Under the pieces are notes generated by a model. It made no database searches. It had not been told where the DNA came from and worked only from the letters and a program-made list of their open reading frames with translations. A program made the position numbers and the translations under genes. Shown here in pieces: positions 8,265 through 18,954 of a DNA stretch of 64,000 bases. Source of the DNA: Chloroflexota bacterium (GTDB lineage Bacteria; Chloroflexota; UBA6077; FW602-bin22; JAMCVK01); contig JAMCVK010000024.1 of the NCBI GenBank assembly GCA_023475225.1, forward strand, positions 1 through 64,000. The letters run 5' to 3'. Every line of letters begins with the position of its first letter. Positions within the stretch are counted from its first letter, which is position 1.

Positions 8265-9505
8265 GCCTGATCCTCCCCCCGCACAAGATCCTCATAGGTC
8301 TCCCGTCTCCTAACTAATTTCCAGTGGTCACCGCTTACCAGTACTTCAGCGGCACGTGGTCTAGCATTGTAATTTGAAGACATCGAAAAGCCGTAAGCCC
8401 CCGCGCTCTGCACTGCCAGTAGTTCCCCTTGTTCCACTATGACCATCTCTCGTTCACGGGCCAAGAAATCGCCTGATTCACACACCGGGCCTACTACGTC
8501 CACTACCTCGGTTTCCCTCTTTTCCACCAGGGGGAGGATAGCATGGTAGGCATCGTAGAGAGCGGGTCGGATCAAATCATTCATCGCGGCGTCAACGATG
8601 ACGAACTTTTTTAATTCGTTTCTTTTAATGTAGAGCACCCGCGTCAATAAAACTCCGGCATTGCCCACGATGAACCGTCCCGGTTCGACGATTAAAGTGC
8701 AGTCTCTTTCTTTGATCATAGGCACAATCGTCTTAGCCAACACCTGTGGACCCTCCGGCGCTTCATCCCGATAAGTGATGCCAAGCCCACCGCCGATGTC
8801 CACGTAACGGAGACTTAACCCCATCTCCCTTAGGTGATCATATACCTCAAGCAACTTCCGCGCCGCATCTACGATTGGTTGCACTTTCAAGAGCTGAGAG
8901 CCGATGTGCATCTGTATCCCAACCGGCTCAAGGCTCGGTAGCGTCATAGCTTGTTGGTAGAGGGTGAGTGCTTCCTCAGTGGGGATCCCGAATTTATACT
9001 GCTTCATCCCCGTCGTGATATAAGGATGCGTCTTCGCCTCTATATCAGGATTCAGGCGCAGGGCGATCGGCGCCCGACAATGCAGCCTTTCAGCGACGGC
9101 AGCGATGGTCTCCATCTCCGCCTGAGACTCAACGTTGAACATCAGGATACGGTTCTGGAGAGCGTATTCTATCTCGGGGACAGTCTTGCCGACGCTGGCG
9201 TAGACGATCTTGCCCGGGTCGAATCCGGCTTCGATCGCCTTGAAGAGCTCACCCCCAGAGACGATGTCTGCCCCTGCTCCCAACCCAGCTAATAGGCGAC
9301 TGATGGCCAGGTTGGAGTTCGACTTGAGAGAAAAGCAAACAATGTGTGGCACGGCCGCAAAGGCGCGATCGATCTCCCGATAACTATGTGTGATGGCGGC
9401 CTGGCTATAGACATAGGTTGGTGTTCCGACCTCTTCGGCGATGTCAGCCAGGCGAACTCCCTCGCCATAGAGGTGGCCATTATGGTAGAAATAGGCTCCC
9501 GTCAT
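8261..9505 (-). CDS. lysA: Diaminopimelate decarboxylase
   Basis: This PLP enzyme decarboxylates meso-diaminopimelate to L-lysine, the final step of the pathway. It is a fold-type III alanine-racemase-like barrel: the lysine in CFSLKSNSN forms the PLP aldimine, HIGSQ and GGGLGI bind the phosphate, and EPGRFIVGNAG and CESGDFLA near the C terminus complete the active site at the dimer interface. 414 residues is normal. It overlaps dapB and dapF by four bases each. Confidence 0.96.
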   Translation of the reverse strand: MTGAYFYHNGHLYGEGVRLADIAEEVGTPTYVYSQAAITHSYREIDRAFAAVPHIVCFSLKSNSNLAISRLLAGLGAGADIVSGGELFKAIEAGFDPGKIVYASVGKTVPEIEYALQNRILMFNVESQAEMETIAAVAERLHCRAPIALRLNPDIEAKTHPYITTGMKQYKFGIPTEEALTLYQQAMTLPSLEPVGIQMHIGSQLLKVQPIVDAARKLLEVYDHLREMGLSLRYVDIGGGLGITYRDEAPEGPQVLAKTIVPMIKERDCTLIVEPGRFIVGNAGVLLTRVLYIKRNELKKFVIVDAAMNDLIRPALYDAYHAILPLVEKRETEVVDVVGPVCESGDFLAREREMVIVEQGELLAVQSAGAYGFSMSSNYNARPRAAEVLVSGDHWKLVRRRETYEDLVRGEDQA

Positions 9506-10314
9506 GCCTCAGCCACCGCTGCAGCCAATATATCTTGCATGGAATAAAGCCCGGGCTGTTGTTGCACGATGTATTTTGCTGCCCGAATGGCTCCTAAGGC
9601 AAATGTTTGGCGACTATAACAACGGTGCAAAAGCTCGATCTGCTCTCCCTCGTTAGCAAAGAGAATGGTGTGTTCGCCGACGATGCCCCCGGCGCGCACG
9701 GCGTGGATGCCGATCTCTCCACTGGCACGTGGGGCTATCCCCTTGCGACCGTAGACCCCGATCTTGTCCATCTCAGCACCCAGCGCGGCGGCGATAGCCT
9801 CACCCAACTTCAGGGCTGTTCCAGAAGGAGCATCCTTTTTATGCCGGTGATGCGCTTCTATGATCTCTATATCGTAGTCCTTCCCCAAGGCCTGCGCTAT
9901 CAAGGGCACCATCCTAAGAAGCACATTGACCCCTATGCTCATATTCGGTGATAAGAGGATCGGCACATGGGTGGACATCTGCCGGATGGCTTCCAGTTGG
10001 GCGGTATCAAAACCGGTCGTGCCGATGACAGCTGCCTTTCCATATTGGGTAACTATTTGCAGATGCTCGATAGACGCCGCTGGATTGGTAAATTCAACGA
10101 TGGTATCTGCTTGGCGCAGGGCCTCTGCCAGGTTGTCGCTGACCAAAACACCTATCGGTGCCTGCCCACAAAGCAACCCCATGTCCTTGCCCAGATCGGG
10201 ATGAGCGGAGGATTCTATCCCTCCCACTACCTCTATATCCTTGTCTTGGAGAGCGGCGGTCGCTACCTGGTGCCCCATCCTGCCAGCTACGCCAACGATC
10301 ACTATCCTGGTCAT
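9502..10314 (-). CDS. dapB: 4-Hydroxy-tetrahydrodipicolinate reductase
   Basis: It reduces the DapA product to tetrahydrodipicolinate with NAD(P)H. The N-terminal Rossmann motif GVAGRMG, the substrate segment EAHHRHKKDAPSGTA (catalytic His and Lys) and the C-terminal region are all present. The length, about 270 residues, is normal. Two consecutive ATG codons (10317 and 10314) follow AGGAGGG; the second has the better spacing and is chosen here. It is the fourth gene of the lysine operon, overlapping lysA by four bases. Confidence 0.96.
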   Translation of the reverse strand: MTRIVIVGVAGRMGHQVATAALQDKDIEVVGGIESSAHPDLGKDMGLLCGQAPIGVLVSDNLAEALRQADTIVEFTNPAASIEHLQIVTQYGKAAVIGTTGFDTAQLEAIRQMSTHVPILLSPNMSIGVNVLLRMVPLIAQALGKDYDIEIIEAHHRHKKDAPSGTALKLGEAIAAALGAEMDKIGVYGRKGIAPRASGEIGIHAVRAGGIVGEHTILFANEGEQIELLHRCYSRQTFALGAIRAAKYIVQQQPGLYSMQDILAAAVAEA

Positions 10315-10322
10315 CATCCCTC

Positions 10323-11204
10323 CTAAGCCACGGGAACCAACTGACAGGCAGCCAATGTCTCCTTCAGCTTCTTTAAGTTTGTCTCAGACATTGGACAAAG
10401 AGGCAGGCGGAATTCGAGCTCGCACAACCCCATAAGAGCGGCTGCAGTCTTGACCGGGATCGGATTGGTTTCGATAAAGAGGGCTTTGAACAGATCGAAT
10501 AGCTGGTAGTGCATCTCTTTAGCTCGCTGCGGATCTCCTCGCAGGAAGGCGTCCACCATCGCAGCTACCTCGCGGGGGGCGATGTTAGCGGCCACCGAGA
10601 CTACTCCCACTCCACCCAAGGCCATCATCGGTAGGGTTAAAGAGTCGTCGCCGGAGAGCACGGCGAAGTCTGGGCCGCAGAGATGCACGATAGCGCTCAC
10701 CTGATCCAGGTTACCGCTAGCCTCCTTGATCCCAACAATGTTCTCAATCTTAGCCAGGCGCGCTACCGTCTCTGGCAACAGGTTCACCCCTGTTCGTCCT
10801 GGGACGTTATAGAGAATGAGGGGTAAACTTGTCTCCCTGGCCACTGCCTCATAGTGGCGGAATAGACCCTCCTGGGTTGGTTTGTTGTAGTAGGGTGTCA
10901 CCAGTAGCGCCCCATCCGCGCCCACCTTCTGAGCGGCCAGCGTGTGCTTGATCGCCTTGGCTGTGTCGTTCGCCCCGGTCCCAGCGATCACCGGCACCCG
11001 GTGGTCCGCAGCCTCTATAGTGATCTCGATCACTCTTTGCTGCTCTTCACCACCGAGCGTTGCCGATTCACCGGTCGTGCCACACGGCACCAGAGCGCTG
11101 GTGCCGTTTTTGATCTGGAATTCAACCAGCGCACGCAGCTTTTTCTCATCGATTTGCCCATTCCTAAAGGGCGTAATCAAGGCTACGACTGATCCCTTAA
11201 ACAT
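10323..11204 (-). CDS. dapA: 4-Hydroxy-tetrahydrodipicolinate synthase
   Basis: A class I aldolase-type TIM barrel that condenses pyruvate with aspartate semialdehyde, the first committed step to lysine. CGTTGESATL near residue 45, the tyrosine of LYNVPGRTG near residue 135, and the Schiff-base lysine in GIKEASGN near residue 163 are the active-site landmarks. The length, 293 residues, is standard. It sits five bases after lysC in the same operon. In many bacteria this enzyme is feedback-inhibited by lysine; whether this one is cannot be judged. Confidence 0.96.
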   Translation of the reverse strand: MFKGSVVALITPFRNGQIDEKKLRALVEFQIKNGTSALVPCGTTGESATLGGEEQQRVIEITIEAADHRVPVIAGTGANDTAKAIKHTLAAQKVGADGALLVTPYYNKPTQEGLFRHYEAVARETSLPLILYNVPGRTGVNLLPETVARLAKIENIVGIKEASGNLDQVSAIVHLCGPDFAVLSGDDSLTLPMMALGGVGVVSVAANIAPREVAAMVDAFLRGDPQRAKEMHYQLFDLFKALFIETNPIPVKTAAALMGLCELEFRLPLCPMSETNLKKLKETLAACQLVPVA

Positions 11205-11209
11205 CCTGG

Positions 11210-12430
11210 TTACCTCCCTTTCTCAAGCCCAAAGTCTTTGTGCAAACGCCTAACCGCTTCCTGAACCCGATCCTTGGCGATCACACATGTCACTTGTATC
11301 TCTGAGGTGGTCACCATTTCGATGCTGATCCCGGCCATGGCCAGGGACTTAAACATCTTTGCTGCGTAGCCAGGCCTATTCTGCATGCCCGTACCAATGA
11401 TAGACACCTTAGCCAAGTTTCCCTGGGAGGAGATGCCCCCGGCTCCTATCGTCGCAGCCGCTTTTTCTACGATCGGGAGGACATGTGGTAGCTCCTTCTC
11501 TGATATGGTGAAGGAGACGTCGGATCTAAGGTTCTCGCCGCGGCTCTCAACGATGACATCTACGCTCACTTCAGCCACAGCCAGCGGGCCAAAAATCTGA
11601 TGGAGCGAGTCAGGCTGCATCCTTACACCGGCAATGGTGATCCTGGCTACATCTAGATCGTAAGCAATCCCACTGATCGTATTAATTTTCTCCATCGAGT
11701 CCACCTTAGTAATGATAGTGCCCGGATTATCGTTGAAGCTGGAGCGCACAATGATCTCCATGTTGTAGAGCTTCCCCAGCTCAACGGCTCGGGGATGCAG
11801 CACCTTTGTTCCACGCCAGGCTAGCTCTGTCATCTCCTCATAGGAGATACGTTCCAGTTTTGCCGCCTCGGGGACAAGGCGTGGGTCAGCCGTATAGACC
11901 CCATCCACATCTGTATATATCTCGCAGCGGTCTGCACGCAATGCGGCGGCCATGGCTACGGCCGTTGTATCCGAACCACCCCGCCCCAGGGTAGTCACAT
12001 CTGAGAGCCTGTTCACCCCCTGGAAACCGGCAATAATAACGACCTGTCCGGCGGACAGGGCTCGTCGCACCCTTTCGGTTCTGATCTGGCTTATCCGTGC
12101 CTTGCCGTAGCGTCCTATAGTGCGAATGCCAGCCTGGGCCCCACTCAGAGAGAGAGCCGGTAGGCCAAGGTCCTCAAGGGCCATAGCTACTAGGGCTACC
12201 GCTTGCTCCTCGCCGGTCGCCAGCAGCTGGTCAAGTTCCCGTAGAGAGGGACGGCGTGCCGTCTGGTAAGCCAGCTCGAGTAGCTTATCTGTGGTGTCTC
12301 CCATAGCCGAGACGACAACTACCAGATCGTTACCCTCAGCCTTAGTCTTGGCCACACGTTGGGCTACGGCCTTGACCCTCTCAACTGTTCCGACCGAGGT
12401 GCCTCCATACTTCTGCACGACCAGCGCCAT
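11210..12430 (-). CDS. lysC: Aspartate kinase
   Basis: It phosphorylates aspartate to open the aspartate-family pathway. The N terminus MALVVQKYGGTSVG and the GRGGSDTTAVA and DVDGVYTADPR motifs mark the kinase domain; two ACT domains fill the last 140 residues or so (around TGMQNRPGYAAKMF) and are the usual site of lysine or threonine feedback. The ATG at 12430 gives the family-typical start and 406 residues; an upstream in-frame GTG at 12457 would overlap asd. It is the second gene of the operon. Confidence 0.95.
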   Translation of the reverse strand: MALVVQKYGGTSVGTVERVKAVAQRVAKTKAEGNDLVVVVSAMGDTTDKLLELAYQTARRPSLRELDQLLATGEEQAVALVAMALEDLGLPALSLSGAQAGIRTIGRYGKARISQIRTERVRRALSAGQVVIIAGFQGVNRLSDVTTLGRGGSDTTAVAMAAALRADRCEIYTDVDGVYTADPRLVPEAAKLERISYEEMTELAWRGTKVLHPRAVELGKLYNMEIIVRSSFNDNPGTIITKVDSMEKINTISGIAYDLDVARITIAGVRMQPDSLHQIFGPLAVAEVSVDVIVESRGENLRSDVSFTISEKELPHVLPIVEKAAATIGAGGISSQGNLAKVSIIGTGMQNRPGYAAKMFKSLAMAGISIEMVTTSEIQVTCVIAKDRVQEAVRRLHKDFGLEKGR

Positions 12431-12435
12431 CGTCG

Positions 12436-13458
12436 TCAGATGATCCCCCTTTGCCACAGAAGCTCGGCGATCTGTACGGCGTTAAGCGCTGCCCCTTTAC
12501 GAATATTATCTGAAACAACCCACATGCTCAATCCATTCGGCAGGACATCGTTCCGACGGATCCGCCCGACGAATACCCCATCTCGCCCAGCCGCAGAGAG
12601 GGGCGTGGGGTAGATGGCGACCTGGGGATCATCTTGGACTACTACCCCCGGCGCGTCGCGCAGGATGGCCCTTACTTCCTCTGGGCTCATCTCCTTGGTC
12701 AGTCCGATGTGTACGGCCTCGGAATGAGCGAACATCACCGGCACCCGCACCGTGGTGACGGCCAACGGCAGGTCAGGCAGGTGCATTATTTTGCGCGTCT
12801 CATGAATCATCTTCCACTCTTCCTTACAGTAACCATCCCCAAGGAAGACATCTATATGAGGAAAAAGGTTGAAAGCGATAGGATGAGGGTAAACCTCAGG
12901 CTTAAATTGATCCTCTTTGTCGTCGAGCATCAACCTAGCCTGTGTTCGTAGCTCAGTTAGGGCTGCGCTCCCCGTGCCCGACACGGACTGATAGGTATCG
13001 ACCACAACGCTCTTCAGGGGGTTGGCCTTGTGAATGGGATTAAGGGCCACTACCATCTGGATGGTCGAACAGTTGGGATTAGCGATGATGCCTCGCTGCC
13101 ATTCAACATCTTTGGGATTAACCTCAGGTACCACCAGGGGCACGTCGTCGTCCATACGGAAAGCGGCACTGTTATCAATCACGACCGCCCCGGCTCGTGC
13201 GGCCTCAGGGGCAAGCTGGCGACTTACCTCGGTTCCAGCCGAGAAGAGGGCAATATCGATCCCGGCGAAGGAATTTTCCTTGGCCTCCTCGATTGTATAA
13301 GTGTTACCCTTCCAGGGCAAAACAGTGTCCGCCGAGCGGGCCGAGGCCAGAGGCCGTAGATGTTTTACAGGGAAGCGGCGTTCTTCCAGGACCGCCGCCA
13401 TGGTTTGTCCTACTAAACCGGTAGCCCCTACGATGGCTACATTGAACTCTCGTCGCAT
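12436..13458 (-). CDS. asd: Aspartate-semialdehyde dehydrogenase
   Basis: It reduces aspartyl phosphate to aspartate semialdehyde with NADPH, at the branch point to lysine, methionine and threonine. The NADP-binding GATGLVGQTM is at residues 11-20, and the catalytic cysteine lies in NPNCSTIQ near residue 129. The 340-residue length is normal. It is the promoter-proximal gene of the lysine operon and follows a leader of about 100 bases with a consensus promoter and a perfect palindrome. No lysine riboswitch is seen. Confidence 0.96.
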   Translation of the reverse strand: MRREFNVAIVGATGLVGQTMAAVLEERRFPVKHLRPLASARSADTVLPWKGNTYTIEEAKENSFAGIDIALFSAGTEVSRQLAPEAARAGAVVIDNSAAFRMDDDVPLVVPEVNPKDVEWQRGIIANPNCSTIQMVVALNPIHKANPLKSVVVDTYQSVSGTGSAALTELRTQARLMLDDKEDQFKPEVYPHPIAFNLFPHIDVFLGDGYCKEEWKMIHETRKIMHLPDLPLAVTTVRVPVMFAHSEAVHIGLTKEMSPEEVRAILRDAPGVVVQDDPQVAIYPTPLSAAGRDGVFVGRIRRNDVLPNGLSMWVVSDNIRKGAALNAVQIAELLWQRGII

Positions 13459-13496
13459 ACCTCACCTTTATCAGTATCAAAAATAGGCATATTTTC

Positions 13497-13541
13497 CAGG
13501 TATCATGAAGAACAAAATAGAGATACCTGAAACGCGTTTCA
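13497..13541 (-). promoter_or_regulatory. Palindromic operator and hairpin in the asd leader
   Basis: TGAAACGCGTTTCA (13528-13541) is a perfect 14-base palindrome with the central CG typical of LacI/GalR-family operators. It lies just downstream of the predicted start of transcription, where a repressor would act as a roadblock. An overlapping inverted repeat, CAGGTATC (13497-13504) with GATACCTG (13522-13529), could form a hairpin that excludes the palindromic fold in RNA. Function is inferred; no LacI-family gene is in the window. Confidence 0.55.
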
Positions 13542-13567
13542 AGCGTCCAGGATCCCACGGTGTACGT

Positions 13568-13596
13568 AATCTAACATATTCAAAAATTGTGGTCAA
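13568..13596 (-). promoter_or_regulatory. Promoter of the asd-lysC-dap operon
   Basis: On the minus strand TTGACC (13596-13591, 5/6 to consensus) is separated by 17 bases from TAGATT (13573-13568, 4/6), with an upstream TG giving an extended -10 (TGTTAGATT). Transcription would start near 13561, leaving a 5-prime UTR of about 100 bases before asd that contains the LacI-like palindrome. Confidence 0.65.
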
Positions 13597-13655
13597 GATT
13601 GCGAAAGGCTGTTGAGAACGAAGAAGGGGACGTAGGGAGGAGTGTTTCGGGACTT

Positions 13656-14591
13656 TCAGTTTAGGTGGAAGTGCAACGGATCCTCGAGTACTTCTATCTG
13701 CTCCAAGGTTTCTTGGGCAGCAGCGCGAAGATGCTCATCAGGGCCATTGGCCCAGCGTTCCAGGATCTCCTTCGCCAGCTGTCCACCGATCTTACCCAGT
13801 GCGCTGATGGCCGCCAAGCGCACCTGGAGATCTTCGTCTTCCTTAATCGTCTCATTCAGGCGAGGTATGGCTCTTCTATCCTCCATCTCCCCACAGGCCT
13901 GTGCTGCCTCATAGCGCATCTCTGGGTCAGCGTTGTCTAGTTCCTTAAAAATCGTCTCTAGCCAACGCGGATCACAGTTGCGCCCCATTCCGGAGACGGC
14001 CGAAATGTGCATCTTCGGGTCTGGATCAGCATACGCCCGCTCGATGATCTCCTTGATCTGATTCTCGCTCAAGTAGGAGATGGACTCAACGGCCCGCCGA
14101 CGCACTCCCACTGGCTCCTTTTGATCGGAGATTATTCTGAGGAGGGACTCCTTGACCTTAGCACTGGTGGGTGGATCTAGTCTTTCCATCTCGGCCAAAT
14201 AGACGAAATGTCCCAGACAGCTGGCTGCCGCTGCGCGTACCATTGGAGAGGCGTCCTTCCCCAGGACGGCTAATAACAGGTCAGCTGTGTCAAAAGCGTT
14301 GTCTTCCCAAAGCCCCTCGACAGCATGCAAACGCACTTCGGCATCGCTGTCCTCGAGGCAAAACTTAAATACATCGTTAAAGTCTAGCTCCACGTTATCT
14401 TCAGCCAATTCGACTAAGGAGGCCACAATTTTGCGCCGCTGTTCAAGAGCGATATCAGGCCACGCTTGTCTCAGGAGGATAAGATCCTGAGCTGATAGAG
14501 CTGACAGCGCCTGCAACCCAGCCATAGAAAGGGGTCTGGTGCTATCCTTGAGCCTGTGCAATGTCTGGGTGAAATCCCATTCGAGACTCAT
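13656..14591 (-). CDS. HEAT-repeat protein
   Basis: A 311-residue soluble protein built almost entirely of HEAT-like helical repeats, each with a pattern such as DPEMRYEAAQACGEM, DLQVRLAAISALGKI and EHLRAAAQETLEQI. About six repeats span residues 65-300. There is no signal peptide or transmembrane segment. Such solenoids usually act as protein-binding scaffolds; phycobilin-lyase-like HEAT proteins also exist, but nothing here points to pigment chemistry. It lies between the lysine operon and yraN on the same strand, probably in a separate unit. The function is unknown. Confidence 0.75.
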   Translation of the reverse strand: MSLEWDFTQTLHRLKDSTRPLSMAGLQALSALSAQDLILLRQAWPDIALEQRRKIVASLVELAEDNVELDFNDVFKFCLEDSDAEVRLHAVEGLWEDNAFDTADLLLAVLGKDASPMVRAAAASCLGHFVYLAEMERLDPPTSAKVKESLLRIISDQKEPVGVRRRAVESISYLSENQIKEIIERAYADPDPKMHISAVSGMGRNCDPRWLETIFKELDNADPEMRYEAAQACGEMEDRRAIPRLNETIKEDEDLQVRLAAISALGKIGGQLAKEILERWANGPDEHLRAAAQETLEQIEVLEDPLHFHLN

Positions 14592-14676
14592 CGCCTTAGC
14601 CTTCTACCTGCAAAATCATTACCATTATATCTGTAAATGAAGGATGACTGGCTTCACCCCTAGCCAGAGCCATTTG

Positions 14677-15066
14677 CTATTTTGCCCAGATGGCATTCTT
14701 TATTAATTCGATGCGTTGGGTGACTCCCTCAGGCGCGAAGTCGATCGCCACGACATCGATACGATAGGATGGAAATGAGTTGGGCTGAGCACTCAGGTAA
14801 TACTCGACCAGTTGCCGCAACTTTCGCTGCTTGATCCTCGTCAGCGACTCCTCGGGAGCCCCAAATCCTTGCCCTTGGCGGGCTCTGACCTCGATGAAGA
14901 TCAGGCAATCTTGTTCCATGGCTACGATATCGATCTCGCCAAGGGGACAACGAAAGTTTCTCTCGCGTATGACGTAGCCATGGGACAGCAAATAGTCCGC
15001 TGCTACCGCTTCTCCTAATCGCCCTAATCGCCCTTTTTGTCCCACCTGGTGTGGTGGACTACCCAT
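14677..15066 (-). CDS. YraN family endonuclease-like protein (UPF0102)
   Basis: A 129-residue protein of the UPF0102/YraN family, which has a restriction-endonuclease-like fold. The core GEIDIVA followed by IFIEVRAR supplies the D-ExK-like arrangement of acidic residues, and GRLGEAVAADYLL forms the N-terminal helix. Family members are nearly always next to rnhB, as here: its ATG overlaps the last base of the rnhB stop. The role is poorly defined; Holliday-junction-resolvase-like activity has been proposed from the fold. Confidence 0.9.
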   Translation of the reverse strand: MGSPPHQVGQKGRLGRLGEAVAADYLLSHGYVIRERNFRCPLGEIDIVAMEQDCLIFIEVRARQGQGFGAPEESLTRIKQRKLRQLVEYYLSAQPNSFPSYRIDVVAIDFAPEGVTQRIELIKNAIWAK

Positions 15067-15734
15067 TACTCTCTCTCATCGTCAAGCATATCCCGCACCG
15101 GGGCGAACGAGTGGCGGTGAAGGGGACATACGCCGAGCCGTGCTAAAGCCCGTAGATGTTCTGGGGTGCTATACCCTTTATGGCGAGCGAAGCCATAACC
15201 AGCATAACAGATATCTTGCTCGATCATCAGGCGATCCCGCCTTACCTTGGCCACGATAGACGCAGCGGCAATCGAAAGGCAAAGCATATCGCCATCTACT
15301 ATTGATTTCTGGGGGATCGATAGAGCTGGTAATCCTAAGTAATCTATAAGGAGGAAATCTGGGCGCAGAGGTAGGTTCTTCACCGCGGCTATCATAGCCA
15401 ACCTCGTGGCAGCGACGATACCAACCTCATCAATCACCTCGGCCAACACCGCCCCCACCCCAATGCCAATAGCTTCGGCTTCTATCTCGGTAAGGGCCGC
15501 TTTGCGCTGTTCTGGAGTCAACAGCTTCGAATCCCGCACGTTTTCTAAACGCCCTAAGGCATGATAGCAACGATGTGGTAGAATAACGGCCGCAGCCACA
15601 ACCGGCCCAGCGAGGCAACCACGACCGGCCTCATCAATACCGGCCACTATATCGTAACCCATGCGCAACAGAGAGAGCTCTTCCTGTGTTGTTGGGTGGC
15701 GGCAATCCTTCGTGGTAGTCCTCGTCACTTTCAC
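15066..15734 (-). CDS. rnhB: Ribonuclease HII
   Basis: It cleaves RNA in RNA-DNA hybrids and removes single ribonucleotides from DNA. The conserved IDEAGRGCLAGPVVAAAV near residues 33-50 contains the first catalytic Asp-Glu pair; DSKLL and the IDYLG and SIAAASIVAKV stretches supply the rest. The length, 222 residues, is usual. It follows rplS and is translationally coupled to yraN, a widespread arrangement (rplS-rnhB-yraN). Confidence 0.96.
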   Translation of the reverse strand: MKVTRTTTKDCRHPTTQEELSLLRMGYDIVAGIDEAGRGCLAGPVVAAAVILPHRCYHALGRLENVRDSKLLTPEQRKAALTEIEAEAIGIGVGAVLAEVIDEVGIVAATRLAMIAAVKNLPLRPDFLLIDYLGLPALSIPQKSIVDGDMLCLSIAAASIVAKVRRDRLMIEQDICYAGYGFARHKGYSTPEHLRALARLGVCPLHRHSFAPVRDMLDDERE

Positions 15735-15799
15735 GTACCTGAGTCATTCTATAAGATGGGGCAATGATCCTGTCGCTGTCCCCTCAGGATGCTGTTCTG

Positions 15800-16144
15800 C
15801 TACCGTTTCTCCTTGATCCGTGCTGCCTTGCCAATTAGGCCTCGCAGATAATACAATTGCGCCCGTCGCACCTTTCCGCGTCGCAGCACTTCGATTTTAG
15901 CCAAACGTGGGGAGTGCAAGGGGAAGGTTCGTTCAACCCCAACACCGTGGGAAATACGCCGAACAGTGAAGGTGGTATTGAGACCGCCGTGACGCAGCCG
16001 CATCACTATGCCCTCGAAGATTTGGGTGCGTTCCCGATTGCCTTCAACGACTTTGAAGTGAACCCGGACTGTATCGCCGGAATGGAATTCTGGCACGCTC
16101 TCTTTGAGTTGTTGTTCCTCTACAGATTTGACTAAATCGACCAA
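15800..16144 (-). CDS. rplS: 50S ribosomal protein L19
   Basis: L19 sits at the 30S-50S interface. The 114-residue sequence has the family features [22 protein letters not shown], split across the first half, and the C-terminal [13 protein letters not shown]. It has its own promoter 40 bases upstream, and rnhB and yraN follow. In many bacteria L19 comes after trmD; those genes are absent here. Confidence 0.97.
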   Translation of the reverse strand: MVDLVKSVEEQQLKESVPEFHSGDTVRVHFKVVEGNRERTQIFEGIVMRLRHGGLNTTFTVRRISHGVGVERTFPLHSPRLAKIEVLRRGKVRRAQLYYLRGLIGKAARIKEKR

Positions 16145-16180
16145 CCTCTGCCTCCAAATTCAACCTCTTAAACGACCGCC

Positions 16181-16210
16181 ATTATAGCATAGAGGACGTA
16201 AGGTAGGCAA
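16181..16210 (-). promoter_or_regulatory. rplS promoter
   Basis: On the minus strand TTGCCT (16210-16205) lies 18 bases before a perfect TATAAT (16186-16181), which is preceded by TGC, an extended -10. The predicted transcript starts about 30 bases before the rplS ATG. Confidence 0.7.
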
Positions 16211-16235
16211 ATTTAGTCTCGAGGACGTTGAATAG

Positions 16236-16265
16236 CCCCCCCAAATCCGCCTTCGGGGGACTTTG
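16236..16265. repeat. GC-rich palindromic tract, copy A
   Basis: A run of seven C, then AAATCCGCCTTC, then GGGGGACTTTG. It shares CCCCAAATCCGCC and TTCGGGGGAC with the tract at 25759-25802 (CCCCAGATCCGCC, TTCGGCGGAC), and the end GGGGGACTT with the tract at 28163-28211. It may be a member of a dispersed palindromic repeat family. Confidence 0.45.
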
Positions 16266-16418
16266 CACTCCCCATCCAGCGAGAGAAATGTTGGGCTCTT
16301 GTTCTACAAGCATATGGGCGCAAGCTATAGCGTCTACAAGACCTATCGAAGGGAGAAATTGCATTACATTTTCTCTGGCGTAGGAATAATAGAGGTGAGG
16401 CCGAATAAAAAGTGGCCG

Positions 16419-16427
16419 TGTTATAAT
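16419..16427 (+). promoter_or_regulatory. Extended -10 promoter of the glycosyltransferase
   Basis: TGTTATAAT is a perfect extended -10 element, 37 bases before the start codon. No -35 hexamer is recognisable at the right distance, which extended -10 promoters can tolerate. Confidence 0.55.
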
Positions 16428-16463
16428 GAGAGCCAGTGAGAGATTCGAGGAGGGCCACGGTAG

Positions 16464-18822
<2,359 letters not shown>

Positions 18823-18838
18823 GGCAGTGGGGTTAATA

Positions 18839-18847
18839 TGGTATAAT
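18839..18847 (+). promoter_or_regulatory. Extended -10 promoter of sbcDC
   Basis: TGGTATAAT is a perfect extended -10 about 108 bases before sbcD. No good -35 is found. It is divergent from the tgt promoter. Confidence 0.55.
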
Positions 18848-18954
18848 CATGCTAGCCCAGTATCCTGACACTGTTATTGGTCGCTGTTAGACTTAGGTTG
18901 CGTTCGGTGATCTCCGGCCACTATTACAGCCGTTAAAGGGATAAGGAACGTTCG

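Larger units (their letters stand above)
16145..16463. other. Divergent intergenic region, rplS / glycosyltransferase
   Basis: No credible gene is seen. It holds the rplS promoter (minus strand, 16181-16210), the extended -10 of the glycosyltransferase (16419-16427), and a GC-rich palindromic tract at 16236-16265 that resembles two other intergenic tracts in this window (25759-25802 and 28163-28211). Confidence 0.6.

Noticed and set aside
13459-13568. Lysine riboswitch in the asd leader
   Set aside because: The leader is only about 100 bases and lacks the conserved L-box junction; it holds simple palindromes instead.
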